Source: Brachyhypopomus gauderio
Lineage: Eukaryota > Chordata > Actinopteri > Gymnotiformes > Hypopomidae
Length of the DNA stretch: 64,000 nt
Direction of reading: 5' to 3'
Assembly (NCBI RefSeq): GCF_052324685.1
Contig: NC_135225.1
Coordinates: forward strand, 14,588,110-14,652,109
Positions 28,601-39,706 of this stretch are shown in pieces. The translations under genes and the position numbers were made by a program. Under the pieces are notes generated by a model. It saw only the letters and a list, made by a program, of their open reading frames with translations. It did not search any database and was not told where the DNA came from. Position 1 is the stretch's first letter. Every line of letters starts with the position of its first letter.

Positions 28601-30520
28601 GAAATGGTAGTTTCAGTATTTATGAAATGTAATTAATTGAGGGGGGGGGGATAATATTTTTTTATTTTTTGTAATAAGCTTTGGAGAAGGGTGGGATTAA
28701 ATAAGTTTTATACTTCTTCCCATTCCTTTTCAAATATGTAAAATTGTTTTGTTATCTGTTTTATCATTTGTTTTGTTTTTGGTTTTCCATATTTGAAATA
28801 AACATTGACATTGAATAGATATTTACAGAGAGAATGATTATAATTAATTGTAACTAACATGAATTGAAGGAGAATAAGTCTAGGGAGACGTTATAAATGT
28901 ATAATTAATCAGTAATAATCAGTTACTACTGCTCTCTCAAGTTGTGGCAGTCTGTTATGTATTGTGCTGCAAGTTTGATCAGCTCTTTCTTCTCTCCCAG
29001 TATGTACTGGAGCTTCTCAGAGTCAGTGCAGAGCTGGAACTCTGGACAGACTCTACTGGCTCTTAGGTAGAACCTGGATCTGATCCGCTCATACTTGGAG
29101 CACTCAGTCAGGAAGTGCTGCTCTGTCTCCACCACAGAGAGCTCACAGTGAGAGCACAGCCTCGCCTCTCTGGGGGTCCACTTCTGCCTATGACGGCCTG
29201 TCTCGATGGCCAGATTGTGCTCACTGAGTCGGTACCTGGTCAAGATCTTCCTCAGTGACCTCTCTTTGATGTCTGTGAGGTACTGGGCCAGTGTGTACTC
29301 TCGGTTGAGGGCCAAGTAGCACTGCAGTTTGTGTTGTTGTTGGGCAGTGTGGGTCCAGTGTGTGAGGTAGTGATGTTTGTGTTGGGTTATAATTTGATTG
29401 GGTCTGATTTTGCGAGTGAGTGTGTAGTGAGGATGTTTGTTGTCAGTGATGTCGTTGGGTTTTAGGCCACTGAGGGTCATGACCAGCTGGCTGAGGGGAC
29501 TCCTGTCGATGTTGAGCTCCTGGCTGGACAGTGCTTTGTAGTGCAGTGATTGGGGGTCACTGGATTTAATGTGCCTCCCGAAGTTCAGAGCTCGTTTGTG
29601 AATGGTGATCAGGAGGTCTCTCTCTCTCTCTCTCCTTTATGATGTCAGACCAGCCTCTCTCTCTGTCTCCTTTATGATGTCAGACCTAGAGGTGTATTCA
29701 ACTAAGGATTTTCATAGTCCAATCTGATTTGTCAGATTTTCCGAATCGGGTTTTTTTTTTTTTTAATCTAGAGCACCTTAAATGTCTTATTTTTTTAATG
29801 AAACGTTAGAGAATATTAATAAATAAGTCACCGTCAGTGCGCATATTGAACTGTCCGATAGGCACTGTGCAAAATGTCAAATATTTTAAATAAAATATGC
29901 CAGCCTGAAAATATTTTTAAAAATTGCCACACAACAGCAAAAAAATTTTAAGGAAAGGTTCAAGTAACAGGGTTTAAAAAGCAAACAACAACAAAAAATG
30001 TTTATAGGCCTACTTGCCGAGACGCACCGCGACACGACGAGACGACAAACGGCCGAACTGTTTTCTTTTTCGCCTTGCGCGTATTAAATGGTATGCCATA
30101 TTGGTGCAAAATGAAAGACATTGAGGAGATAACTTGCACTTTTTCAAAATACCTTTGAAGTTTTTTTAGTAGCCATTATAATCTCGGCAGATGCTGACTA
30201 TCCTGTAGCGCGTTCAGCTCCGCTCATTTGGATTGTGCAACTACAGGGTGTGATTTATTAATGTGTAGTAAGAAGATGCCTATTGTAAATGCGCACACAT
30301 CATTTAAAAATATTTATTAACAAATTAGGATGATGTTATTTGACAAAAGGCTATATATAATGAAAACAAAGACGTTTCATGTAACAACTAATGCTTAGCA
30401 GCATCCTTGGTCACCCCCATGCAGTTAGAAGGATACATTCGACTATGACGTTCATAGACGACTAGGGGGTATAGTCGACACTAGTCGAATAAGCGACTAT
30501 TGCAGGTCACCCCTAGTCAG

Positions 30521-30576
<56 letters not shown>

Positions 30577-33500
30577 TGAAGTGTAAGACCAGCCTCTCTC
30601 TCCTTTATGATGTCAGACCTCTCTCTCCCTCCCCTTTTATGAAGTGTTAGACCAACCTCTCTCTCTCTCTCTCTCTCTATGCACTCACACATTTTCTTCA
30701 CCCCTCATAGTTCATGAGTCAGAGCGTTAAAGTGATCCATTGACCAGTCATGCTTCATTAACCACCTCTCTGAGTCCTCAGCACTGAGAACCACTTTGCT
30801 CCCTGCTGTTGTTCCAGCCGTAACCTGCAGGAGGCACTGCAGGCAGAGTCTGACAGGCACATGGAGGCGGAGGCGGAGCTCCGGCAGCAGGTGAGCCGTC
30901 TGAAGGCTCAGGTGGAGAAGGGCACGCAGGTCCTGCATCAAAAGACACAGGTGAGTGACGGGTGTCCCACTCTAACCCCCACCCCTTCAGACAATCTCAG
31001 ACACCTCAGCAGTGGCAGCTGGAGGAGGATGAGTGTGCCCGTCTGTGTGTGTAGAGGGGCGGAGTCTGTGTGTGTAGAGGGGCGGAGTCTGTGTGCCAAG
31101 TGAGAGTGGCTTGGTGCTTTAGACAAATCCCGTCTGTCATGTTGAACTGTCACGCACTTCTGCGTGTATGACAGGTATGAAGTGTGGGTAGGCTAGTTGT
31201 GAATGATTTTTGACACATGGGGTGTGTGTGTGGTTAAGGAGGAGAAGGCTCTGAGGAAGCTTTGCAGTGACCTGGAGGAGACCGTGCAGACAGAGCAGAA
31301 ACACAGAGCAGAGAACAGTGTAAGTGACCGCCCTGTACACTCCTGCGCACTCTTCACAAACCCACACACGGCCCCACCACTCACCCCCCACAGCCCTACT
31401 AAGCAGGGTTGGTCCTGGCTATAATGGAGGTGGAGGTGATACCGTCGTGATCAGGTGCACATCAGGACATACACCTGCCTGCAGGCCGCTCCACCAAACT
31501 TTTTTACAAGCAACAGATTTTAGGCATTCTAATAAATGTATAACTGATGGAATTGACTCACGTGAAAGCATATTTTATAAAGATAAAATCTAAAGTATCT
31601 TGCTTAATATTAAATTTAAAAGAAATGTTAATTTTACAGTGTGTGTATTCAAAATCATTCCATCTGCATACTCCACTCCTTCCCAGGGCTGCTAAACGTC
31701 TTGGACAGCTGTGTCCTTGCTTGTTTAGTTCGATGTTCGTAATTTTTTATGTATATATTCCTTGTGATTGTGTTGCTAGGAGCTGCGGCGTGAAGGGGTG
31801 GAGTTACGCCGTGCACTGCAGCAGTCCCAGGTAGAGGTACAGGCTTTGAGGGAGGAGCTACTGCGATCAGCCAACCAAACATCAGCCAGCACAAAGCAAC
31901 TGGATGACAGGATTCACCTACTCAAAGAGGTACTCGAGGTTGTGTAGGTGAAACATCAGAGCAGCATCTGAATCATTTTAATAATTACATTTGTTCACAT
32001 CTGATATCATCACACTGTACATTTAATGTAACTGGCACTAACTAGGGATGCACCGAATATTTGACAGCCAAAATTATTCAACCAAAAATTACTTAAAAGA
32101 ACCGCAAACCCCAATTTTACTACAACACGATAAAAACCCAGTTGTGAAGTGAGGCACTTTGTAACTGCAGCTAACACAATGTCTGTGGAAGTATTTAAAA
32201 ATGTTGGAGAACGATCCGAGGACAGACGTTGGCAGACATTGTTCTGCTTAATTATCAAGAGGTGGAATATCAGCAAGGAGTAGTAATATTTTATACTTAC
32301 ATTTGTTTATAAGATGAAGATATTTTGGGAAAGGTGTTATATATGAATTAATTCTCAACACAATTTTTTATGCACTCTTAGCAAACAGCTTTATTTCAGA
32401 ACTTTAGTTCCTCACTCTGCATATGTGAGAATGTCTTCAGGATGGATGGAAAAGCATCATAGGTGCTGCTTCATGAAGCTGATTACATCACCTTCTTTTC
32501 ATTGGTTTTCTTTCATTGGTCGGCATATTCCCTGTTTTTTATGTTGAAAATAATAAAAATTAAACAGTAGATGTGTCCAAACTTTTGACTGGTAGTGTAT
32601 ATAGTTCAATAAATAATTTTAAATTGCAGTTGTCTTTTTTTGCTTTTTTCTAACCAAAACAAAAATATACAGAGGTCTAATAGTGGCAAAATGAACGAAC
32701 CGCTGTGAAAGACAGTATTCGGCCTACGGCCAAGTGTTTCTTTTTGTTTGGTTTGTATGTATGTACATTTTGGTGCATCCCTACTAGTAACAACAGATGT
32801 AGTAGTACTAACAGTAGGAAAACAGTAGTAGTTGTAGTAGTAGGTAGTAACAGTAACTACTACCACTGTTACTACTACTATTGTTACAACTACTACTAAC
32901 AGTGGTATTGGTGGTAGTAACGGTAGTAGTGATTATAAGTTATGGTAGTATTAGTAGTAATAGTAGTAACAATGGTGGTGGTGGTGGTGGTAGTAGTAAC
33001 AGTAATAGAAGTAGTAATAGTGGTGGTTGAAGTAGTTGTAGTAGTAACAGCAGTAGTAATGGTAATGGTAACAGTATTAGTGGCAGTAACAGTAATTGTA
33101 GTAGTAGCAGTAATAGAAACTAATTGTAACAGTATTAGTAGTAATGGTAGTAGTAGTAGTTTCAGTAGTAGTAGAAATTACCATTAGCTTAGATGCTTAT
33201 AGTGGTGATGGATAAACTATAAACATAATGGATGAACAGCTCTGCAGTATTTTGCTTTGCCCACAGGTGGAAAAACTTAAGGTCAGCCTGACAGAAGTGG
33301 AGGAGTCCAGGACCAGACTATTGGAGCGGGCCAAAAGACACGTAAGACCTCCGTCCTCCACCATCCAGTACAGCTTTACAATGCAAACAACATCCTTCAT
33401 TCTGATGCTCCAAAGGTGTTCAGCTAAAAGTGTTAATAAATCTAAATGTAGCATTGTTGGATGCTACAGTACCACAAGATATAGATCTTTTTATATCTTG

Positions 33501-34054
33501 ATGAACAGGTCTGATGTTTTTACCTGATGTATTTATTATTGTTAACAATAACTATTTATTATTGTTAATTATTGACCCGCATTACTTCTGACTTGCACTT
33601 TTACATTTTTTAGTAAAATTTTTGTGCATTTGAAAAGCTCCAGCTATTTATTTTCTGGAAAATGCACAGAGTACATCACAACCTTTTGTAGACATTGGGA
33701 TTGTTATATTTTGGGTTTTTGACTAATGAGATGACTAATCTAATCTCTTTCGCTCTCTTTTTCTCTCGTTCTCTCTAGCAAATGGTACATTCCATGAATC
33801 AGAGCAAACTAGAACGTGAGCTCCACCTGCTGGATGACATGATTGAGACTGTGAGAAAGGTGGAGTAAGGGTGGATTTCAGCCACTGCATTCAGACTCTC
33901 ACGCATGTGTATATGTGCGCATTCATTCAGATGCTGCTGTGACTGATCCTGTGCAATATATAATGGTTTTTGTCTCTTTTAGACACTGTCTTCCATCCCT
34001 GAAGTGGTGAAGAACAGCCCAGAGCTGCTGAAACTAGTGGACTTCATTGGATGA
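16107..34054 (+). CDS. spag5: Astrin / sperm-associated antigen 5
   Basis: Astrin is a microtubule and kinetochore protein needed for spindle integrity and chromosome alignment. I join 25 coding exons in frame to 1653 aa: 16107-16127, 16260-16364, 16449-18682, 19040-19229, 19369-19485, 19581-19673, 19867-20001, 22293-22412, 22767-22859, 23165-23299, 23422-23515, 23665-23812, 23952-24002, 25085-25259, 25419-25552, 25691-25862, 27309-27450, 27574-27657, 28080-28206, 30818-30950, 31239-31319, 31780-31929, 33267-33341, 33779-33859, 33983-34054. Anchors to human SPAG5 are RTPLRD near the N-terminus, the segment [25 protein letters not shown], and the C-terminal [19 protein letters not shown]. Exon 3 encodes a long acidic, low-complexity N-terminal half. 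Exons 4-25 encode a nearly continuous coiled coil. The protein is longer than human SPAG5 (about 1193 aa). The exon 11 acceptor (CCCAAG) is the weakest border. Confidence 0.88.
16449..18682 (+). other. spag5: spag5 large exon 3 with three internal protein repeats
   Basis: A single 2.2-kb exon encoding the disordered N-terminal half. A compound motif appears three times: T[FL]KS[FL]..[CYS]..G.E[VI] at about 16566, 16902 and 17284, each followed 150-200 nt later by H.DH.Y at about 16750, 17100 and 17470. The spacing is irregular, so it is a diverged protein-level repeat, not a DNA tandem array. Confidence 0.7.
20097..22275. repeat. 2.2-kb VNTR (36/39/25-bp units) in spag5 intron 7
   Basis: About 60 units built on CCTGACACCTTATACCACCA plus a CA-rich part. 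Units are 36 or 39 bp up to about 21780 (differing by one CAC), then mostly 25 bp, then 25-28 bp with CACGCA. Because 36 and 39 are multiples of three, long open frames appear on both strands ([13 protein letters not shown] repeats). They lie between well-defined exons 7 and 8 and are not coding. Confidence 0.95.
22440..22730. repeat. C-rich minisatellite in spag5 intron 8
   Basis: Repeats of CTCACTCCTTCACCCTG followed by C-runs, two of which exceed 18 C. The minus strand therefore has repeated G-runs. Confidence 0.9.
23617..23658. repeat. (GT)n before spag5 exon 12
   Basis: About 21 GT units ending six bases before the exon 12 acceptor. Confidence 0.95.
24003..25084 (+). other. spag5 intron 13 with CA tract at 5' end and GT tract at 3' end
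   Basis: Donor-proximal CA-rich tract (24017-24063) and acceptor-proximal (GT)7 tract (25064-25077). The interior holds a 36-bp minisatellite of CTCF-like motifs. Confidence 0.7.
24276..24620 (+). repeat. 36-bp minisatellite carrying CTCF-like cores
   Basis: Ten units starting at 24276, 24312, 24348, 24384, 24420, 24457, 24494, 24531, 24567 and 24603. Six have CCACTAGGGGGCA, a CTCF-like core. The four central units have the core changed to CCACTAGGGTTC, and some of these are 37 bp. Confidence 0.85.
25260..25418 (+). other. spag5 intron 14, (CA)n...(GT)n
   Basis: 159-nt intron: donor GTGAGA, (CA) tract 25277-25339, short spacer, (GT) tract 25379-25410, acceptor GGTTATAG. The two tracts are complementary in the transcript. 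Confidence 0.9.
25553..25690 (+). other. spag5 intron 15, (CA)n...(GT)n
   Basis: 138-nt intron: donor GTAACT, (CA) tract 25561-25586, AT-rich spacer, (GT) tract 25661-25688 directly abutting the acceptor AG. It has no ordinary polypyrimidine tract. Confidence 0.9.
26178..26468. mobile_element. Degenerate interspersed repeat in spag5 intron 16
   Basis: The right edge (CGGGGACCGCCTG) and interior (TTACGAC, TACGTA-rich) resemble a repeat often seen in fish genomes. Left edge and target duplication are not clear. Confidence 0.3.
26599..26753. mobile_element. 155-bp hAT-type MITE
   Basis: Inverted termini CAGGGGCGCAGATGG and CCATCTGCGCCCCTG enclose an AT-rich core. The element is flanked by a perfect 8-bp direct repeat GGTACAGG (26591-26598 and 26754-26761). 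An 8-bp target duplication and CAGGGG termini are typical of hAT elements. It has no coding capacity. Confidence 0.85.
28263..29620 (-). mobile_element. 5'-truncated non-LTR retrotransposon (LINE)
   Basis: The minus strand carries an open frame (about 29625-28926) equal to the C-terminal end of a LINE reverse-transcriptase protein. It includes a cysteine/histidine motif [20 protein letters not shown] near [12 protein letters not shown]. The 3' end is at the left, with a short tail of ATTGA repeats (CAATTCAATTCAATTCAA on plus). The 5' part is missing, so it is an immobile copy. Family not determined. Confidence 0.75.
29687..30515. mobile_element. 829-bp non-autonomous hAT-type element
   Basis: Ends are TAGAGGTG (left) and CACCCCTA (right, inverted TAGGGGTG). 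GTCAGACC is found immediately on both sides (29679-29686 and 30516-30523), consistent with an 8-bp target duplication. That octamer also occurs in the surrounding minisatellite, so the duplication is suggestive only. No transposase frame. Confidence 0.65.
32044..32785. mobile_element. hAT-like element remnant in spag5 intron 22
   Basis: Left end TAGGGATGCACCGAAT and right end TTTTGGTGCATCCCTA are inverted copies of a terminus common in vertebrate hAT elements. The flanks are no longer identical. The interior also contains TCCAAACTTTTGACTGGTAG, a phrase seen in other fish repeats, so insertions may be nested. Confidence 0.6.
32786..33187. repeat. Imperfect (GTA)n trinucleotide array
   Basis: About 400 bp of GTA/GTAACA-type repeats in spag5 intron 22. 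Its valine-rich open frame is an artefact. Confidence 0.9.
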
Positions 34055-34225
34055 GCTTAATCTGTATTTGGATTAACTTGGATGACCGTAATCTGTTAGT
34101 ATACTGCAGATTATTTACAATTAGCTGTGTTGACTCAGTAATATGCACTTTTAAAATGTTTTTTTTTTTTTTTTGTTTGAAACAAAAATTTAACCGAGAG
34201 GTTTATTGTGTATACACTTATTTAC

Positions 34226-34231
34226 AATAAA
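34226..34231 (+). terminator. Polyadenylation signal of spag5
   Basis: AATAAA 172 nt after the spag5 stop codon. Confidence 0.7.
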
Positions 34232-36410
34232 AATCTAGTTGGTTGAAGCTAAATGAATGTGTCAATGTTTTGAGAATAGGGGTCAAGTTGGACCCCCCCA
34301 CCTCCAAAAAACCCCCACAAACAAAAAAAAAAAAACTAGCAGAAAAATTGGCCAGTTTACATGTTTGTGGATTGGCTGGTGATGATGACTGGCATGATTT
34401 TTTTTAAAGACACTGAGTTTGGGGTTTTATTTGCACTTTAAGAATATTCCACTAATGTACAAGTAATATACAACTAATGTACACTGAAGTGTTTTTGTTG
34501 TGGTTTTGACAGTTTAAGTTGTCAGCTCTTTCAAAGATTGCATTGGGGTGTGTATTTCGAACTGCGTGTGTGTTTTCTGTATGTAATGCACTGGAGTGTG
34601 TCTGTTCTGCTCGATTGTGTGCATATTTTCTGGGTTTCCCCAAGCCCTGGTTAACAAGCGTGCGAGACGGGATTGCTCCTTGCACGAACATGTGAGCGTG
34701 TCGAGCGCGCACGGTGAGTCGCTCTATTAGCTGATGGATGAATGTGGAAAGACCTCGCTAGGCTCGTTCCCCCGGAGGCTGCTCCTCGGAGATTGAGTTT
34801 GCTGTAATACATCACAGCACCGTTGGGCACTCCGTGTCCCAGCCTGCAGCAGTCTGGCGCAGGTGAACAGCTGTAATCTCACTTCTCCACCGGCAGCAGG
34901 AGCAACACCCAGCCGTCTGCTCGACTTCTGTGTGCGGCAGTCCACCTCCGTTCCTGAGGACTTAAGTGCTTCTCCTCTGGGTGTTGTATTACCATCTGCA
35001 ACTGGCACGTACAAACCGTCTCTCAGGTTGGGTTAAAAAGACACAAGGCGTTTGTTTATTAACCATCTTTGACCAACACAGAAGTGCGTTTCCCATGTGT
35101 TTGGACTAACTGGTCAGAACTGAGGAATGCCCCCTTTTTAATTTTTGTGTGACAATTAAATGTGATAAATGCAAACTTAATTGAAAATAAAAGAAAAGAA
35201 AAGTGATAGGAATAAAACGGTTGTTGCAAATGCTTCCTGGTAAAGCATTAAGCCAATTGAAATGATATCTGTCTGTCTTTCTAGTTATCTGTCTATCTCA
35301 CTATCTACGCCACCACCTCCACACCCCCTTCACCTAATTTGGGGCTTGTCACTTAACAGCAAGTAAGACATTCACTAATAATACTGACTCACTGCTGATA
35401 TTTCTAAGAAGTATGTACCAGGTTTAAGTAATTCTCAGTAAGGGAATTATGTATTGAACAGATGATCCAGGGTTTTTATGTTTTATGATTGAGATGTTTA
35501 ACACAGGGGAGCCTAATCTAGGACTTGGATGTACAGCTCTGACAGGTGAGGCCGGGTTGATGATCATGTTTCTCCATCTGTAGATGCTTAACTGAAACGC
35601 TGCACTATATGTTCAGTAAATGTACAGGAATCTGCCTCAGGAACATTATGAACATTTTCTTCTATCCAACGTTTTTCCGTTTTGCAATTTATGATCTATC
35701 ACCCTTGAAAATAAAAGAACAAACATTGTGTATGTGTCAGAAAAACCCTAAATGCCCTTAAAAAACGTTTGAAACTTTGCTTTGGAACGCATTTGGATTT
35801 TGGAACTTTTTACATTTTTAGTTGAGAATATATTATTATTATGGAAATTTCTGAAGATTGCGGTCAACATCACCGTTAAACCGCTTTGAATTTTACGCAA
35901 CACCAACATTTTATTCCGCTGAGTCTTCAAGACGAGATGTCTAACTCACCAAGAATTTGTTCATTAATCTTGTTTGGTTTCTTTGTCAGAAAGCAACTTA
36001 ATTAAAAAACTGTACAGAAACACACCTGAGCAAATTTCACATGGGTCAGATGATGATGAAAAACAGAGACCTTCAAACAGCCTGTAGTAAATATCTCACC
36101 AACCTGAACAACATGCACTTAACACATGCTCTCTCTTTAGACGTTCAACAAATACGATGGGGATAAAGGGAGTTTGTGGGTGAGAGACTCAACTCTGGTG
36201 GTGCTTAAGTGAATCAGAAACATGAAAGCTCATGTTGTGGCTCACCTCAAGTAAAAAAAAACCAAAACAATTTCACCTCAAGAACAGTCATTTAAAACAG
36301 CAATTAGACATCATTAGACAAGAAGAAACATTCTGGAAAATGTCTTCAAATAATTTTCTAAACCCAGTATTGTTGCAGGCAGCAGCAGTTTTTGGTAGTT
36401 CAGTGGGATT
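34232..36410. other. spag5-foxe1 intergenic region (convergent)
   Basis: The 3' ends of spag5 and foxe1 face each other. A CpG-richer patch at about 34640-35000 has no frame I recognise; the rest is AT-rich. The part next to 36410 is presumably the foxe1 3' untranslated region. Confidence 0.5.
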
Positions 36411-37487
36411 TCAGATGGCAGACACAAACCTGTCCATCCCGGAGGAGTAGGAGGGGTGTAGCAGATAGCCAGCGGAGGTGCTCGTCGGGCAGCTGTTATT
36501 GTACTGGGCAAAAGAGCCTAGATGTCCCGGGGACGCCCTGCCGTACGGATCCCCCAGTGCGTCCCCAGCCATTGGGGGTGAGGCGGTGACCCCTAGCCGG
36601 CCGGTCGGGCTGTAGCCCTGGCCGCCGGCGCTCTGAGGGTAGCCCCCCTGGGCTTGGGCGTACGCGTGGGTCCCGGGACTCGGATAGGCAAAGGTGGCAT
36701 GGCCCAAGGATCCGGAGCGGCGGGAAAGCACTGTGGCGGCACCGCAGGGCTGCGTCTGGAAGCCCGATCCCCCCAACCGGCAGGAGCCTCCGTCGGCGCT
36801 GAAGGTGCGGCCGCCCTGCGGCCCTGTCGCCTCCGCACTCGGACCCAGACTGCTGTGGGAGCCGATCAGCGTGTTAATGCTGAACACGCGTGACTGGGTG
36901 GAGCCGAAACCGGGCGAGGACGGGGCGCAGTAGGGCGAGGACAGCTGCGTCCCATACGGGGGGCTCACCGCCATGCCGGGGTAGACGGAGCCCGCGTAGG
37001 CAGGGCAGGCGATCTGGACGGGCGAGAAGACGGGCGTGTCGTGGACGTAGGAGGAGTAGGTGGTGTAGTCGCAGCGCTTGAAGCGTTTGCGGCGTCTCAG
37101 GAAGCTCCCACTCTCAAACATGTCCTCTGCGTTTGGGTCCAGGGCCCAGTAATTCCCCTTCCCTGGCCGGCCCGGCTCTCTGGGGATCTTGATGAAGCAG
37201 TCGTTCAGTGTGAGGTTGTGCCGGATGGAGTTCTGCCACTTCTTCGAGTTGTCCCGATAGAAAGGGAACCTCTCCGTGATGAACTTGTATATGCCACCCA
37301 GGGTGAGCTTGCGCTCGGGGGAGCTTGCAATTGCCATGGAGATGAGAGCGATGTAGCTGTATGGGGGTTTGCCCCTCTGCAGGGGTCTCTTCCTGCGACG
37401 CCCACGTTGTGGGTCTCCCATGTTAGACTCCACCGCCGGGGCGGTCGTCTCGGACGGAGACTCCTTCTCCACCTTAACCACAGGCAT
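36411..37487 (-). CDS. foxe1: Forkhead box E1 transcription factor
   Basis: FOXE1 (TTF-2) is a pioneer transcription factor for thyroid, pharyngeal and palate development. It is a single intact exon of 358 aa, as in other vertebrates. The forkhead domain spans about residues 38-135: [20 protein letters not shown], then [20 protein letters not shown], then [10 protein letters not shown], with basic flanks [13 protein letters not shown] and [11 protein letters not shown] conserved FSINTLIG motif follows near residue 200. The C-terminal half is Gly/Ser/Pro/Tyr-rich. The polyalanine run that follows the forkhead domain in human FOXE1 is absent. Foxe3 is the main alternative; linkage to trmo/hemgn/anp32b favours foxe1. 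Confidence 0.92.
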   Translation of the reverse strand: MPVVKVEKESPSETTAPAVESNMGDPQRGRRRKRPLQRGKPPYSYIALISMAIASSPERKLTLGGIYKFITERFPFYRDNSKKWQNSIRHNLTLNDCFIKIPREPGRPGKGNYWALDPNAEDMFESGSFLRRRKRFKRCDYTTYSSYVHDTPVFSPVQIACPAYAGSVYPGMAVSPPYGTQLSSPYCAPSSPGFGSTQSRVFSINTLIGSHSSLGPSAEATGPQGGRTFSADGGSCRLGGSGFQTQPCGAATVLSRRSGSLGHATFAYPSPGTHAYAQAQGGYPQSAGGQGYSPTGRLGVTASPPMAGDALGDPYGRASPGHLGSFAQYNNSCPTSTSAGYLLHPSYSSGMDRFVSAI

Positions 37488-38149
37488 TTTTCTGTTGCTC
37501 TAAAATTTGCTGCAGCCTAACAAATCACGCAGGTGTGTCTGACATCAAATATTCTGAGCTCGTTTGGCAAATGTGACGCTAGTAAAATTCAGTTTCACCT
37601 TGTACTGATCAGGAGCAGCAAGTGGTGTGTGCCAGCAAATGTTTTAATAAATCACACCAAGCTGCCATGGTGCTGAACTTACGATTCTCTGTCAAAATAA
37701 GTCCATTCCTCTGGACGTCTATCACATCCGGTCTCTTCCAAGTGATTCTGTGATCTTAAAGTAATCATGTAAACAGCATTTTTCCCGAGGCAGAGACTCC
37801 ACTTGGCGTTGAGAGCTGAATAATGAGCTGCAGTGAGTGACAGAATGTGTTACCTGCACAGTGAAGCACCTGACGAGCATTCCGCCCCGCCTCCCCACAG
37901 AGCTGATCATGTGACCCAGCAGAGGAACACCTCGCTCTGGACTTTACGGATTCTCCATACAGACACTACAAAGTTGCCTGGTAGAACTGCAGGACGAATC
38001 AAGCGATTCTGCTCAGCATTTTCATGTATTTCTAAATGGCTGAAATTCTAAAGCTTAGTCAGCGTTCTGCACTGTGCCAGTGCAGACATGTTTCTTGCTC
38101 TTGTCTTTAGACATGAGCTGTGGGGCCATGCAAAGAAGAAGAGCCTTAT

Positions 38150-38440
38150 AGAGCATTGAGTATAGAGTATTTAGCATAGAGCGTAGCGTACTGAGTATTG
38201 AGTATTGAGTACAGAGAATTGAGAATAGAGTATAGCATATTGAGTATTGTGCATTGAGAATAGTGTTGAGAATAGAATATAGAGAATAAAGTAATGAGTA
38301 TAGAGTATTTAGAATAGAGTATAGCATATTGAGTATTGTGCATTGAGTATAGAGTGTTGAGTATAGAATATAGAGTATAAGTATTGAGTATAAAGTATTT
38401 AGAATAGCGTATTGACTATAGAGTGTTGAGTATATAAAGT
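38150..38440. repeat. Degenerate GAGTATAGAGTATT repeats
   Basis: About 290 bp of irregular 10-20-bp units (GAGTATAGAGTATTGAGTAT). No coding potential. Confidence 0.85.
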
Positions 38441-39663
38441 ATTCAGATGAATCCGTGAAAGAAACTCTCTGTGGCTCATCAGTAACATTTCCCCTATTAC
38501 CTTCCTACAGCTGTTTGTTATTGTGCTGTGTAGATCTGACACTCTAGCCTGCAATTGTGAGCTCTCACGCAGACACATTATTTAGGCAGGTAGTGTTTGG
38601 AGAACCACTGCGATGTGGAGACAGGGCCTTTCTCTTTCTTTGGTTCTGTAGTGGGCTTCTGACAGGAAGACAAGCCGTGCTGCTTCATGTTATGACATGT
38701 CAGCCTTAAGACACTTTAAATCCAAACTGATACCTTCTTTTGTCATTAATACAGTTTCTGATTTTTCCTATTAAAATTCCAGGATATTTACACTATCCTA
38801 ATAAAATCTGTCTTTATTTATAAAAAGTCTTTATTCTTTAATTTGTTATATTTGTTGACAGTGTTAAGTGATATGAGGTGACAGTGATAAATCCATACTG
38901 ATTTTGTCCAAATGGGATGTTATTTAAACTGACAAAACATTGTTTAACTTGAGCGTTTTTCTCTTGTAATGTTTGTAATGTGATACAGCTGAACTGTGCT
39001 GATATTGCTTGTTCCTTCACCGCTATAATGTGGGCAATGAGGTTTATTTTTTCTCAAAAACACAACAAGGTTTTTTGGTGTTTGATGTGAACATCTGGTA
39101 ACACTAATGGCCCTGTTTAGTGGTAAGGTAAAATCCCGACAGGTTTGTCTGCTTTACTTTGGTTTAGTGGTGTTGTGTCTCGTGGTGGCAGCTGTGTGAA
39201 AAGATGCAAATGTGTGAAAGCAGCCTGGACCTTGCACACACCTCTGTTTTAACAGCATGCAAATGATACATTTTAGATTTTCTTTGGGGTGAAGAAGGAG
39301 GTGGAGATGGGAAAACAATGAATGTGCCAATAATTTTGTATATGAGTCTTCACTGTTAAAATGAAGTTAAAAATGATAGAAGTTGTAATAAATTTAAGGA
39401 TGAAAACTTTATTATGTAGTGTTTCTCCATGGTAAGAATCCCATTCACCAGAATAGAAACATTTCTCAGAAAGGAGAGCATCCCTTCCATTGCCTGGTCT
39501 CCAGTCAGGCGTAGATCTTGTCCTGGTGTGGAGCTCAGAGGGAGATGTTTACATTGGTGAGACTCTAATCACCCTGCTTAGAGGTCCTGCTCAGCAGACA
39601 GAGCTGGCAGGGTCGTGTGTAAACACTCAGAACCCCTCGTGAAGGAGCAGGGATGTAATGGAG

Positions 39664-39667
39664 GGGC

Positions 39668-39704
<37 letters not shown>
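39664..39704. repeat. (GT)n microsatellite
   Basis: Roughly 18 GT units followed by a G-run. Confidence 0.9.

Positions 39705-39706
<2 letters not shown>

Larger units (their letters stand above)
28207..30680. repeat. CT-rich minisatellite in spag5 intron 19, split by two insertions
   Basis: Units of the form GACC(AGC)CTCTCTCTCTCC TTTATGATGTCA occur at 28207-28262, 29618-29686 and 30516-30680 (the last with a long CT run at 30523-30571). The gaps are occupied by a LINE fragment and a hAT-type element. Confidence 0.8.

Noticed and set aside
32942-33187. Valine-rich 81-codon frame
   Set aside because: Translation of an imperfect (GTA)n array in a spag5 intron.
36593-37520. Plus-strand and alternative minus-strand frames over foxe1
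   Set aside because: Shadows of the GC-rich foxe1 coding sequence; only the 358-aa frame has the forkhead domain.
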